From the NCBI GenBank assembly GCA_946965045.2, contig OX337241.1:744001-808000 (forward strand): a stretch of DNA of 64,000 nt, read 5' to 3'. The translations under genes and the position numbers were made by a program. Shown here in pieces: positions 42,013-54,037 of this stretch (within the stretch, counting starts at the first letter, position 1; every line of letters begins with the position of its first letter). This DNA is from Epithemia pelagica. Its lineage: Eukaryota; Bacillariophyta; Bacillariophyceae; Surirellales; Surirellaceae. Below the pieces are notes generated by a model that had not been told where the DNA came from, did no database searches, and worked only from the letters and a program-made list of their open reading frames with translations.

Positions 42013-43671
42013 GCATATTTTTCCATTCTCTCTGCGCTTGTTCTGAGTCTCCCACGTGGTATCAGGTAAAATTGAACTCGTTTTCGTCTGCCGCGGAGAC
42101 AGGAACAGATGCGTGTGTAACATTTCCGTATTTGCATAAAACAAGTAATCCTTTCATTTCGAGCTACCGTTGTCCTCTCAAAATCGCATGATTATTGCGA
42201 TTACTCCTACCTAGTCCTAGCTAGAAGAGTACTTACCTCTACCAGTAACATTGTGGTAAGGTGTAAGGTAGCAAAAATCTATGGGGGCGTAAATAATAAT
42301 ATATTTTATTGTTTTCGAATTTAAATGCGAAGACCCATTTTGACACGATCCTTTTCTCGCGGCTCACCATCCCCACCATGTCTCTGGCACTTGTTGATGG
42401 GTCACAATCACAACCACTCAAGATTACAATCATAGATTTCCAAATATACATCGAAGAAGGTCAAAATGGATACCGAGCTCAGCAAACCAAAAGGAGTTAA
42501 TGGGAGAAGAAAAGATGATATTGAAGATGCAACTATGTTGGAGGACGATGGTGCGGAGGTCACAAGCAAAACAACCACCCGAAAGGCAACAAAGTGGTGG
42601 ATACTGATCACCGTTCTCGCATCCTTGGCGATCGCGGTCGTTCTTGCTATTACTTTGACGGGATCAGCACAAGAGGAATCGGCGTCGCCCATCAAAAGTG
42701 GAAACCAGGTCACAGAAGAATCGCCTTATTCTGTGGACTATTCCTGTCAAACTGACAGTGACTGTTCTGTAAAAGATGTTGGCAATTGCTGTGGCTCATA
42801 TTTTGAATGTGTCAATGACGATTTTATTCCAGATCGAAGCAAGAGTTGCCCGGAAGAAGGCATGGCTAGCATTTGTGGTTGGGCGGAAATTGACCGATGC
42901 ATCTGTCAAGAAGGCCGATGTGAAGGATATCAAAGTCCACCGTAGTGAAAGGAGCAGATCATCTTTCACCACTTATCGGAAGTACCACTGCATTCCTGGA
43001 GAGTTTCATTAATTGATGATATAAGATTTGCTGCACCAGGAGATGACAAGTCATCGATAAAGACCATACCTGACGGAAGGGATCTCCTGGTACACCAGAG
43101 GACTCACATAGCATAATCGGGTGTGAGCAAGATAGTGCACAAAGTCAACGACGTGACCCTAGACTTCTCGCAAGTTTCCTCCCAGAGAAAAGACGGCCAG
43201 ATTCCTATATCACTACTATTATTACGTTAGATAAAGAGTCGAATAAGAGAATAACTTGTTTTGTACGTTCACCACCCCACCGTATTGAGCAATTTGGTTA
43301 TATGAGAGTGTTATTTCGTAAGAAGGAACTAGAGAACAACAATTGATCGAGCACACAGCAAAGCATTATCGGAGCAGAGCAGAGCTTCAACAATATTTGA
43401 GTGGGTGATAGTGCGAGATCAATGACACTGCTCACGTCGAGAAGCCGAACGGGTCAATATATAATGACAAACACTAGTACATGTGCTAATACCAGAACGC
43501 TAGATAAAGAATATGACGATTGCGATGAAGCGTTTCAACAGGAATTGATAAATGAACGTCCTCTCGGAATCTGTACTAGTCTCGCAACGGACTGCGAGGA
43601 AGAATGTCAACCCAAGCTTCGTGAGGCTTGATTGTCATGGTCATGACATAAAACGGACGCGAAAATCCATC
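42013..43671. repeat. Tandem unit 4 of 4 (1659 bp)
   Basis: The last unit. Its end is not a fragment but runs directly on into the intact last exon of the P450 gene at 43672. Confidence 0.92.
42466..42945 (+). CDS. Cysteine-rich membrane protein, tandem copy D
   Basis: A 159-residue protein. It differs from copy C only by Glu to Gly near residue 10 (KPKGVNGRRKDD). It converges on the P450 gene, whose stop codon lies about 630 bp downstream. Confidence 0.72.
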   Translation: MDTELSKPKGVNGRRKDDIEDATMLEDDGAEVTSKTTTRKATKWWILITVLASLAIAVVLAITLTGSAQEESASPIKSGNQVTEESPYSVDYSCQTDSDCSVKDVGNCCGSYFECVNDDFIPDRSKSCPEEGMASICGWAEIDRCICQEGRCEGYQSPP

Positions 43672-45494
43672 GACTGGATCATCAGGCCCGGTGCTAGATG
43701 GTGGTTTCAACTGATACCGTCCCACTAAGTGAAACAAAATTGATTTTGCCTCGGCCATGGCCATTGGTTGTCCCACACTGAAGACTCAAAGAGGTCGATC
43801 GTAGAGTCAAGTGAGCCACGGAATGCCATTTACAAGGTCAGGTGTGACACACCAAAACTTTCCACTTACCAATTTCTTGGACCAACAGAAAATGGAAAGA
43901 ACCACTCTTTGTTTGTTCCTGATTTCTCTGTCTCCTCATCCCGACGAAGAAACCTGTCTGGTTGAAACATGGCGCTATCGTATTCCTCCTCCGAGTCACC
44001 TCCCACTGAACCATTGGGGCCCCACTCCGGTGTATACATTCTCTGCCCATACATAGGTAATATGTACATTTTCGTTCCTGTTGGAATAAAAATGGTGCGA
44101 TTGCTATCCATCGGATGTTGCAATTCAATGTCATCAATGGCCACGCGTGCCACAGGTGCAGGGCAATGCAATCGCAGCGATTCGCGAACCACTGCGTCTA
44201 AGTATGGCAACGATGCAATGGTTTTGTACGACGTTTTACCGTCATTTTCCTTCTTGTTCATGACATCCCTGATTTCGGCGTACAACTTCTCCTGGATGCC
44301 TTGATTGTTGGACAACTCCCAAAGCGCCCAGGCCACTGTTGCGGCTGTGGTGTCATGTCCCGCAAAAAGCAGCATACGGACGTTGGCAAACAGCGAATCA
44401 AAGGACATGCGCTCATTCGTTTCTGGATCCCTCTCTAGCATGTAAGATAAAATATCCTTGTGTGTTGTCGAAGTGTCACCGTTAGTCGATGCAATCTGGG
44501 CAGTACGTTCTCTTTCCTCTACGACCCGGAGACGCTCCTTCACAATGTCGCGAATCACACCATTGAGCCGATTCGTGGCACGACGAAAGCGCCGGTTTTC
44601 TTCCGTTGGAAGGTATTGGCGAAATGGTAGGGAAGGAGTGTTTCGCAATCCCAGAATTGACAAAATTGTGCCGTAGGTGTCATACAGATTCTCTCCCCGA
44701 TTGTCAGTGCTGTTCAGACTCTTACCATGGCCCGCAAAAGACTCCAATCCACCAAAACTACACGAAAAAGATGCGAGCCCCATGACATCCAGAGCCAATC
44801 GCGCACTCCATTCCATCGTCTCCAATCGATGAGAAAATTCATTGCTTCCATTCTCTTCACATTTGTCGTAGCGCGGGAAAAAGTGATTCTCGAGAAGATC
44901 AAAGACGGTATCATGGACATGCTGCAGAAAACTGGAATTGAATGCAGGAGCAACCATTTTGCGTTGGTGCTTCCATTTCGGTCCATCAGATAAAGCCAAG
45001 AAACTGGACCCTACCAAACTCTTTGCAATCGTGTAGATTCTCTTCTCTTTGTCAATCTTTTGCTGGTTTGCCTTCTCTGTCAAGAGCTGCCGTACAAGCT
45101 TTGGGTGCAAAATCATCACCGTCGTTCGAGCTAGGAATGGGACGTAGTACGGATGAAACACCCAGACACGAAAGATTCCATCTTCCTTGTATCCAGGAAT
45201 GCGTTCAAAGAACCAACCAACCGCATAAGGGACTTTTGGTCGATTCGGAATGGTGCCAACTGTATCAAGGAGAGACTTGATATGACCGTAAAAGAAATGC
45301 AAGTCTTTCCATGGTGGACCAGGTAAGGCATTCACATGTTTGACGAATTGCCGATAGCGCTGGATCCGACGAATGGTGTAGATTGTCAACGCCGACCCGA
45401 TGCCCACAAGACACGCCATCAAAACCGATGAGCCTCCGACATGGGAAAGATCAAGCAAACCAACTGTCATGAGCCTACTTTCCTTTCCGTTCAT
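43576..45494 (-). CDS. Cytochrome P450 (CYP4-like plan), copy 1
   Basis: Two exons (45494-43870 and 43777-43576) with a 92-bp GTAAGT...AG intron give 608 residues. The N-terminus has one membrane anchor (about 22-42) and a proline hinge (LPGPP, 57-61), typical of endoplasmic reticulum P450s. The I-helix motif AGHDTT is at 378-383. The ExxR pair is E438/R441 (ESLR), and FQPDRF stands for the PERF motif. The heme motif FSVGPRNCVG has the Cys ligand at 542, and the intron splits that codon. All core motifs are present, so it should be an active monooxygenase. The substrate cannot be told from sequence, though fatty-acid-type substrates are common for CYP4-like enzymes. The last 32 codons lie inside tandem unit 4, and their copies end units 1-3. 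Confidence 0.9.
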
Positions 45495-46057
45495 TCTTAT
45501 GGTTTATCGAACTATCGAATGATTCGCAACTGAACATTCCTGGATGAAGGGAATTGTCCACGCGTCATTTCGTCATTGAGATTTGAAACGTGTTGAATTC
45601 GAGCTGTAGACATCATAGATGGGGTAGATGAATCTTGTACGGAGCTGTGGACTGTGGAACATAGATGCGCTTCTAAGATAAGGAAAGGATGGCCATTGAT
45701 GAATACATGAAATGATCTCATGGTTGCAAATAACATGGAACCATGAGAAATAGCAGCATGATAATGACACATGGATAGGAATGGCTCTATGGCCAATGCT
45801 CGTATAGCTATATCCGTTTCATGGATGGACAGCTATTTCTTCATCTGCTCTGTAACAATGTTCTTGTTGCTTGCTACTCTAGGAGTGATAATGAATGAAC
45901 CTCAATGCTGTCCAGTTGCTTCTGACATCATCTGTGTAGGTAGACGACTGGTCGCAGAAACCACGATATACAGGATCTCGTTGTCTTCAGGTAACGAAGA
46001 CCATCAAGCCAAGTTGAATAATGGAAACGTCCTGGCGAGACCTGAAGAAAAACCAAT
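45495..46057. other. Spacer between the two P450 genes
   Basis: No gene recognised; it holds the promoter of P450 copy 1 and the 3' flank of copy 2. Confidence 0.5.
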
Positions 46058-48049
46058 CTAAGAGCCCGTTGTTCCGGACCGACGATGAAGATCAACCCAA
46101 GCCTCATTCAGTTTGATCGTTAGTTGAACAACATGGTATGGTTTCTCAAAGCCATGAACTGGGTCATTCGGACCACTACTAACCGGTGGTTTCAAATGAT
46201 ACCGTCTCACAATATGAAACAATATGGACTTTGCTTCCGCCATTGCCATGGGTTGACCAACGCTGTCACCGACCGAACAAGCAAACAAGGATACAAGGAA
46301 GAAACAGAAGTGTTGGAAAAAGAACATGTCGTTTGGATTCTGACGTCACCTTTGGTCTAGGATGACTTACCAATTCCTTGGACCAACAGAAAACGGAAGG
46401 AACCAATGCTGTCCAGCGGAGGGCGATCCTTTATTATTTTGTCGGACAAGAAACCGTTCGGGATAAAATCTGTTCCCCTCCTCCATTTCATTGACATTGT
46501 CGGATGTGGAATCTCCGAGTTGCGGTGCATACAAGCGGTGAACATAGAGAGGAATCATAAACAACTTGGCTCCCTTGGGAAGAAGCACGGTGCGGTCCGT
46601 ATCGGTAGGATGTCGCAGCTCAATATCTTTGGTCACGACCCGACCAATGGGTGCGGGACAATGCAACCGCAAGGATTCGCGCACCACGGCATCCAAATAC
46701 GGCAAGGCCGCAATTGTCTTGTACGACCACTTTGGTGTTGAATCCCTGCTCACACTGGCAATCTCTGCATATAATTTTTCTTGAATCTCTGGATTATTGG
46801 ACAATTCCCAAAGCGCCCATGCAACTGTGGAAGCTGTGGTATCATGACCAGCAAAGAGCAGCATTCGGACGTTGGCAAACAACACATGTTGTGACATGCG
46901 TTTCCCGGTATCCGGGTCTCGTTTCAACATGTACGACAAAATGTCCTGGGGAGTGCCTTGTTTCGTCTCATTCTCATTATTAGGTGCTGATCGTCCATTT
47001 GCAAGATGTCCCGACTGTTCTTGCTCTTGCTCCATTCGCAAACGTTCTTCCACAATTTTATGGATTGTGCCATCTAATCGCTTGGTGGCCTGACCAAACA
47101 GACGGTTCTCCTGCGTTGGCAAATACTGCCGAAACGGGAGGGGAGAAATGTTGCGCAAGGCCACTGTCGATAAAATGGTGACAAAATCGTCGTAGAGTGT
47201 GTCTCCTTCGGTACTGCTGCTGCTATTGCTATTGCCATGACTCGTTTTGCCATTGTCTTCCGAAACATGTTGTTGTTCCACTTGTTGTCGTTGAGCGGCC
47301 GTAAAAGATTCGACCGCCCCAAAGTAATACGAGAAGGCGACCAAACCCAAAACGTCCATGGTAAAGCGTGCACTCCATTCGGTCGCTTCCAGACGATGGG
47401 CCGTGACAAAAGGTTCCTTACTGGCATTCTTGTTGTTGTTGTCATACAAGGGAAAGACGTGATCCTCCAACAATTTCAAAACAGTATCATGAACATGCTG
47501 GACAAAGTGTGCATTAAAGGCAGGGGCCGCCATTTTGCGCTGATGTTTCCATTCGGGTCCATCCGAGAGCGCCAAGAAACTGGAACCAATGAGACTCTTG
47601 GCAATGGTGTAAATGCGCTTTTCCTTGTCCAGACATTGATAATAAGCTTTCTCGGTCAACAGCTGACGTATCCATTTGGGTTCCAAAATCAAGACTCCAT
47701 TTCGGCATAGAAATGGCAAGTAGAAGGGATGAAACATCCACGCCCGAAAAATGCCCTTGTCTTTGTACTGCGGAAGGCGTGGTAAGTACCATCCGACCAA
47801 GTTGACACTCTTGGGACGATTGGGAATCGTTCCAAATGTGTCCATTAAGGATTTGAAGTGACCAAAAATGGGATGCATGTCATCCCAGGATGGACCAGGA
47901 ATGTCATTGATGCGCTTCACGTACAATCGGTATCGTTGGACACGTCTCCAAAGATAAACGGCTGATACTGTGGAAAGAACCACCCACAAAGTAGTTGTGG
48001 CAGCGTCCCGCTCCTTCCCCGTGTTGAACTGCATGGACAGAAAGGACAT
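46058..48049 (-). CDS. Cytochrome P450 (CYP4-like plan), copy 2
   Basis: Two exons (48049-46371 and 46262-46058) with a 108-bp intron give 627 residues. The plan is that of copy 1: a membrane anchor (about 20-36), an IPGPSW hinge, the I-helix AGHDTTASTVAWALWEL, ExxR in VVRESLRLHCPAP, FYPERF, and the heme motif FSVGPRNCVG with Cys560 split by the intron at the same place. An extra Gln/Ser/Asn-rich insert lies in the middle (about 255-285). The identical intron position and order show that the two are tandem duplicates, but they have diverged much more than the cysteine-rich gene copies. Confidence 0.9.
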
Positions 48050-48553
48050 GGTACGTAACTTGTCTCTCTTTTATGAACGAGGGTTCTCACAACTGACACA
48101 ATGGATATGTGATGGATGGAATGTGGACACAAATGTTATGAGTTGTGAGACGGCGACAGACGAATCTTTGGGCCCTCTCATCCGCCAGCCACGTCACCGT
48201 CTGAAAGGGGGTGGAAAAAGGGGCGCCCCCGAAAATGGACGTAATGAAAACTGGGAAAAGGAACGGGACCTGCTATCAAAGTAATTCGTCGTTGCCATAT
48301 CCCGTCGCTCTCCATAATGGAGAATGTAGCTGCTCCTATAAACGATGGTTTCAGATATTCATAGTGTCATGTTCATGGTAGAACGCAAGATGGGATAAGC
48401 AGACGTGGAACGAATCCCGTCGCTCCTCACCATCGTGGTTCGGTGCATTCTAGTAGATTCCTTTCTTTATGCTGTGATGATATTGATTCCGTCCCACTCG
48501 GAACTGTTGCACCTCGTATATATGTTCCAATGGCATTCGTATCATCCGACTAC
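48050..48553. other. Spacer upstream of P450 copy 2
   Basis: About 500 bp between the P450 start and the end of the S-adenosylmethionine synthetase gene. It contains no recognised gene. Confidence 0.5.
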
Positions 48554-49963
48554 TTAGTCGACCCACTTGGTCAAGATCTCGTCCTTCTTGGCGGTGACTT
48601 CCTTTTCGACATCGGCACCCGACATGGAGGCATAGGAGGAGAGATCGACGGCATCTTCCCAGGAGAAGAATTTGATGCCATCCTTTTCGTAGGGTTCACG
48701 TCCGAAATGGCAGTAGGCGGCCGTGACATTGTACTTGGGCTCACGCAAGGCCAAATCACGGGCCAAGGCACCAGGACGGCAGTCAAAGTTGATCTTTACA
48801 ATGTCGGTAATAAGCTTGGCGGTCAATCCTTCCTTCTCGGAACCGTACGTCTCGACGAACAAACTCAAGGGCTTGGCCACACCAATGGCGTAACTCAATT
48901 GGACCAAGGCGCGCTTGCACAATCCAGCCTTGACCACACTCTTGGCCATCCATCGACTGGCGTAGGCGGCCGAACGGTCAACCTTAGTGGGATCCTTTCC
49001 CGAAAAGGCACCTCCTCCGTGAGCACCCCATCCACCGTAGGTATCAATGATAATCTTGCGGCCGGTCAAACCAGCGTCTCCTTGAGGACCACCAATAATG
49101 AATTTACGACTGGGGTTGATGTGAAGGTTGCACGTCTCGCGGTCGTAAATGGAGTAGGCGGATTCGCCGTTCTTGAGCTTGATGGACTTGAGGGTGGCGA
49201 CAATGACATGTTCATGGATCATTTCGTCCATTTCTTCCATGGAGGGAGCAATTTCTTCGTCACCCGTGTAGGCGGGACGGTTGTCCTTGCCGGATTGTTC
49301 TTCGGTACGTTTGGCGCGGGACGGCTCGGCATGTTGGGTGGCAATGACGACCGTGTGGATCTTGATGGGAGTGACACTTCCGTCCGTGTTTTGCTTGTAT
49401 TCGATCGTGACTTGGGTCTTTCCGTCCGGTCGCAACCACCACAAGGTACCGTCCTTGCGCACATCGGTGAGACGCTTGCCAATTTGCGTGGCCATCATGT
49501 GTGTCAAGGGCATGCAGTTTTCCGTCTCGTCCGACGCGTAGCCAAACATGATTCCTTGATCACCGGCACCGACATCCAAATCGGCCTTGCCCACGTGGAC
49601 TCCGCCGGCAATATCGGGCGATTGCTTGTTGATACGGACCAAGACTTCACAGGTATCGCAGCTCAATCCCTTGGATTTGACGGAACTCAAATCGTCTTCA
49701 AAGCTATCGAAACCAATTTCACGCACTTGCGCTCGCACAATGCTTTCATAGTCAATCTTACCGGAGGTGGTAATTTCACCAAAGACCATGACCATGTTGT
49801 CTTTCGTGGCGGTTTCGCAGGCAACTTTGGAGAAGGGATCGGCCTTGAGACAAGCGTCCAAGACGGCATCGGATACTTGATCGCACACCTTGTCGGGGTG
49901 ACCTTCGTTCACAGATTCTGACGAAAACAAAAAGTTACGTTCTTCAGCAGCAACCTTACTCAT
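48554..49963 (-). CDS. METK: S-adenosylmethionine synthetase, form 1
   Basis: A 469-residue enzyme making S-adenosylmethionine from methionine and ATP, the methyl donor for the cell. The start at [10 protein letters not shown] was chosen because family similarity begins at [15 protein letters not shown]; the frame is open further upstream to 50254 without similarity. Motifs seen are GHPDK (21-25), [12 protein letters not shown] (132 on), and the phosphate-binding GGGAFSGKD (316-324), followed by TKVDRSAAY. An insert of about 28 residues (about 213-240, [10 protein letters not shown]...) is absent from the second form next door. The C-terminus is also longer than in form 2. It is intronless and diverges from form 2. 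Confidence 0.96.
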   Translation of the reverse strand: MSKVAAEERNFLFSSESVNEGHPDKVCDQVSDAVLDACLKADPFSKVACETATKDNMVMVFGEITTSGKIDYESIVRAQVREIGFDSFEDDLSSVKSKGLSCDTCEVLVRINKQSPDIAGGVHVGKADLDVGAGDQGIMFGYASDETENCMPLTHMMATQIGKRLTDVRKDGTLWWLRPDGKTQVTIEYKQNTDGSVTPIKIHTVVIATQHAEPSRAKRTEEQSGKDNRPAYTGDEEIAPSMEEMDEMIHEHVIVATLKSIKLKNGESAYSIYDRETCNLHINPSRKFIIGGPQGDAGLTGRKIIIDTYGGWGAHGGGAFSGKDPTKVDRSAAYASRWMAKSVVKAGLCKRALVQLSYAIGVAKPLSLFVETYGSEKEGLTAKLITDIVKINFDCRPGALARDLALREPKYNVTAAYCHFGREPYEKDGIKFFSWEDAVDLSSYASMSGADVEKEVTAKKDEILTKWVD

Positions 49964-50539
49964 GATGGGATTGATCCAAGGATTCTTCTTGTAAAAGAGG
50001 GAAAGTGGCGGTACTGGTGTGTGGTCGACAAAACACGAGAGGATAATTTTTGCGGATTGGCAAAAAAATGCTCTCTTTTCGTCGTGTGTGGGTGCGTATC
50101 TTTGTCTTCGTACCTCATTGGCGCGTACCAAAGGTACGAGGACGAGGGCACATACGTAAGCTTTGCGTCCGACGCGGGAGGCGGAGGCGGAGGTCTGGAC
50201 GGTTTGGTCGCGGCACGTGCAACCGCAACGGCACGTTCTCGTTAGCGCGTCCATCCAACGTCACGGGTCCCGACATGACGACGGTCCATTCATGCCAGCT
50301 GGGTTTTTGTGTGTCGCGGTTCCCCCAATCACCAATGACGAGACGACACACCAATGACGCAAGGAAGATCGACGTACAGACGGGCGGAAATGAGTTTTGG
50401 TTTTCGGCAACAATTATTTCAACAAAAAGCGAAAAACAAAAAACGCAAATCCTCAAGGGTCTGTCATTGCATCGACGGCCAACAACAAGCAAGACAATCG
50501 ATCCTCGATCTTGTTGCTGTGCATACTACCTCCGTCACC
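49964..50539. promoter_or_regulatory. Shared divergent promoter region of two SAM synthetase genes
   Basis: The 576 bp lie between the two start codons, which read away from each other, so both promoters must be here. No specific binding site could be identified with confidence. Confidence 0.6.
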
Positions 50540-51940
50540 ATGGCAACCGAGTCCTTCTTGTTCACGTCCGAATCGGTCAATGAGGGTCATCCTGGTGAGT
50601 GCGCATACGTGTGGTGGGAACCTGTCATGGTCGTAGAGTTTGGTGTTGACGTGTCGAACCGCGACATGTGTGTCCATTGGCAGTCGTGCTACCTAGGTAG
50701 ATGTGTTCTTTGGTTGGAGCATTCAATGTGTGTCCGAATGGTCCTTCATAGCTCATGGTCATGCTTGCTACCTTCACTTTTGTTTCGTGTTTGAAACCCT
50801 TCCATTTTGCTCCACCACCACCACCACACAGACAAATTTTGCGATCAAGTATCCGATGCGGTCTTGGACGCCTGTGTGAGTGGTGACGAAATGTCACGGG
50901 TGGCCTGTGAAACCTGTTGCAAGACGGGCATGGTGATGATTTTTGGAGAAATTACCACCGCCACGACGGTCAATTACGAGCAAGTCATTCGCGATGCCAT
51001 TAAAGATATTGGCTACGACGACCCGGCCAAGGGCTTTGATTACAAAACCTGCAATGTCATTGTCGCCATTGAAGAGCAATCGCCCGACATTGCCCAATCG
51101 GTCGATGCGGTCAAACCCGAAGACATTGGTGCCGGTGATCAAGGGATCATGTTTGGTTACGCCTCGGACGAGACGGATGAATTCATGCCCCTCACACACA
51201 TGTTGGCCACGCAATTGGGGTCCAAATTGACGGAAGTACGCAAGAATGGGACCTGCGATTGGGTCCGTCCGGATGGGAAAACACAAGTCACGTGTGAATA
51301 CAAGCTCATCAAGGGCGTCCCCGTTCCGCAACGGGTACACACCATTGTCATTTCCACCCAACATTCCGAAGATGTCACACAAGAACAAATTGCCTCCGAC
51401 TTGATGGAACATGTCATCAAACCGGTCGTCCCGGAAAAGTATCTGGATGACAAGACCATCTATCACTTGAATCCATCCGGTCGATTTGTCATTGGAGGCC
51501 CTCACGGAGATGCTGGTTTGACCGGTCGCAAGATTATTATCGATACCTACGGTGGATGGGGTGCCCATGGTGGAGGGGCCTTTTCCGGCAAGGATACCAC
51601 CAAGGTGGATCGTAGTGCGGCCTACGCCGCTCGTTGGGTGGCCAAATCCTTGGTGGCAGCCAAGTTGTGCAAACGAGCTTTGGTGCAATTAAGCTATGCC
51701 ATTGGGGTCCCTCATCCTCTTTCGGTCTATGTCAATTCGTATGGCACCGTCTTGAAGGAAGGCATGACGGATGCCGATTTGACACAAATTGTCAACAAAA
51801 ATTTTGATTTGCGACCGGGATGTATCATTCGTGATTTGAATCTGCGACGACCCGTCATGCGCAAAACGGCCGCCTATGGCCATTTTGGACGCATGGATCC
51901 AGATTTCACCTGGGAGTTCCCCAAGGAATTGCAGTTGTAG
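50540..51940 (+). CDS. METK: S-adenosylmethionine synthetase, form 2
   Basis: Two exons (50540-50594 and 50832-51940) with a 237-bp GTGAGT...AG intron give 387 residues, the usual length of the family. The intron falls inside the GHPDK motif (G16-K20), after the first base of the Asp codon. Other motifs are [44 protein letters not shown], and [19 protein letters not shown]. The sequence is well conserved and complete, so both neighbours are expected to be active. Form 2 lacks the insert and C-terminal extension of form 1. It may differ in regulation or oligomer partner, which is inference. Confidence 0.96.
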
Positions 51941-52326
51941 GTATGTTGGTAGGAGCAACGTATCGTCACGAAACCAGTCTGTTGTTGACACGGGAAAATT
52001 ACCAGATAGAACTAGCGAATAAGACATAAAGCTCAAAAGATTTGTCATGCTGAAATGTTCCATAGAGTTTAAGCTATATGTAGTGTCAAAATGCAACGAC
52101 TTGTGGAAACGACAACTTCTTCAACGCTTGTAAAAATGCAAAAGCTTCGTGATACGACATGGACTGTGGAGTTCTGGTGACTCCATTCCTGGAGGTCAAT
52201 CTTTGCCTGTACAAAACAAAGTGTCTTGACATGGAGCGACCTGCAACCGCGTACAGGAAAAACGTTCGTGGAGAAGTGACCAGAATGGAAACGATTCATC
52301 CTTCACCGAGACCAAAGATCGAGACT
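51941..52326. other. Intergenic stretch, nothing recognised
   Basis: About 390 bp between the end of SAM synthetase form 2 and the stop of the small minus-strand gene at 52327. Confidence 0.5.
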
Positions 52327-52671
52327 TCACTGGGAACACGAATGTTGGATGCTAGCCGGACTCGATGATTGTTCGGAATTTGGCATGCCCACCGCTTCCA
52401 ACAACAGCCTTCGCTTGATACGGCGCAACTTGGTGCTCAGTCGCATAACCTTGGCAGAGGATGAGATCACTCGTGGTAAGGCTTCAGCTCCTCCTTGTGG
52501 ATCGTCCGTTTTGTTCAAGCACATGGAAGAGTCGGAGAGGGCTGCCACAAGAAATTCTTCTGGGGCAACAACTGGATGAAGTTTGGGTCCATCGGTTTGT
52601 TCCAGAATCTTGGGTTGAGCAAAGGTAGGAGAACTCTCAATGTCTTGACCAGACTTCATTGCAAGGACCAT
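52327..52671 (-). CDS. Small hypothetical protein with TKLRRIKRRLLLEAVG motif, copy 1
   Basis: A 114-residue protein. Its middle is polar and Pro/Ser-rich. Near residue 80 it carries STKLRRIKRRLLLEAVGMPN, which is nearly repeated in the protein at 54038-54295. Such conservation between two otherwise different small proteins supports both as real genes. The motif is basic and amphipathic, which would suit binding to nucleic acid, membrane or a partner protein. The function is unknown. Confidence 0.5.
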   Translation of the reverse strand: MVLAMKSGQDIESSPTFAQPKILEQTDGPKLHPVVAPEEFLVAALSDSSMCLNKTDDPQGGAEALPRVISSSAKVMRLSTKLRRIKRRLLLEAVGMPNSEQSSSPASIQHSCSQ

Positions 52672-54037
52672 GTTGTTTCTTTCCTTTACAAGGTTCGTTA
52701 TATGGAAAAAAGCACTTGCCCCGTTGGATCCTAGAGAGAGCTATTGTCTCCCACTTCGGTTGGATCAAAATTGTGCCATCGAGAGCAAATTCCCAATATC
52801 TTTTTCGTTGTTCTCTCGGTGATGGTGATGGCTTCGTTGAGGATGACACCCGTATGTGACAGGCGACATTTCTCGAAGTATAGAGATTTCAGTATAGAAG
52901 ACATGTATCTTTGCTCTACTGTGAGGAAATGAGTCGTAGGAAAGAAGCTGACAGCACATAATCAATAATGATTTAAGAGGCTTACACAACCAATCACATC
53001 GTGTCTCTCTCAATTCCCCCCCACCGCCGAGCTACCCATAAGGAATACGTGAATACGAGTGGTAGTAAGCTCTTAATGCCGACAAATTTATCTTCTTTAC
53101 CACTGACATGCTTCTGAAGCTGGGATCCATTTTTTCGTCGCAACAACTACCTAGGTCGGTGAAGGGAATGTTTCTTCGTTCTGGTCTCTTACCACAGTCA
53201 GGTTTCCACTTGGGCTATCAACAATCAACATATCGTCTTCTTTCACGTAGCGCTATTGTTTGTGCTGTCGCTCTTGGCTCTCAGATTACCTAGGTAACTT
53301 GATCCGGAATCGATGCTGCCTTTTCGCTCAGTTACCTTGCTTCTCTCAAAGTGAGAGCCTGGTATATGAGCCTTTATCATCGATGATTCAGCATATGCTA
53401 GGAGCAATAGCGCACGAGGTCTATGCATCAATATTTCTAGCTACCGTGAGATGGCGAATGGCGTCGCTGCCAAATTTCCGCAGACTAATGGTAGTGGAGC
53501 TACCAAAATCCATATGATTGGCAAGTACATTAGATTCTGGTTGGGATTTGAGAGTTGGGTCTTAGGTCTTAGGATTGACTCCACTAACACTCCTACCTGA
53601 TAGTCAACGTTTGGAGTTGCGCTGTTCCGGACACCATATCTCAATCTCCATAGGTAATCTTCTTGGGCTTCGATCAAATTTGGAACATCATCAATCGTAG
53701 TTTCACAAAAACAATTGCACTGAATAGACAATAGACATGAATTCGGAAGGACAATGTCGGTAAAACCTTTTTCTACCTATTCTTTAGAACACATTGTTTA
53801 AGCGTCATGAAAAGAGGAACCTTTTGTCTGAGAACTGAGCAATCCATACATGCGCGAAATGAAGCAGCCTTCGGGTGTACTGTTCGTGCCGAATTCCTGA
53901 GTACTTCTTGGCATAAATCACCTTGGAGAAGGAGCGTCTACATGTGGCTCTATAGATCAACGTGAACTTAAACATGGATCGAACAGAAATGTGAACGAGC
54001 AAAGTTGTCGTCGAGGCTTCCTTCGGTTGACGAGAGC
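52672..54037. other. Stretch without a supported gene
   Basis: About 1.4 kb with short frames only, none recognised. Confidence 0.45.

Noticed and set aside
48443-49921. Plus-strand open frame of 492 codons
   Set aside because: It lies wholly antisense to the well-supported SAM synthetase form 1 and has no family similarity; the biased codons of the real gene leave the reverse frame open.
50894-51688. Minus-strand open frame of 264 codons
   Set aside because: Antisense to SAM synthetase form 2, same explanation.
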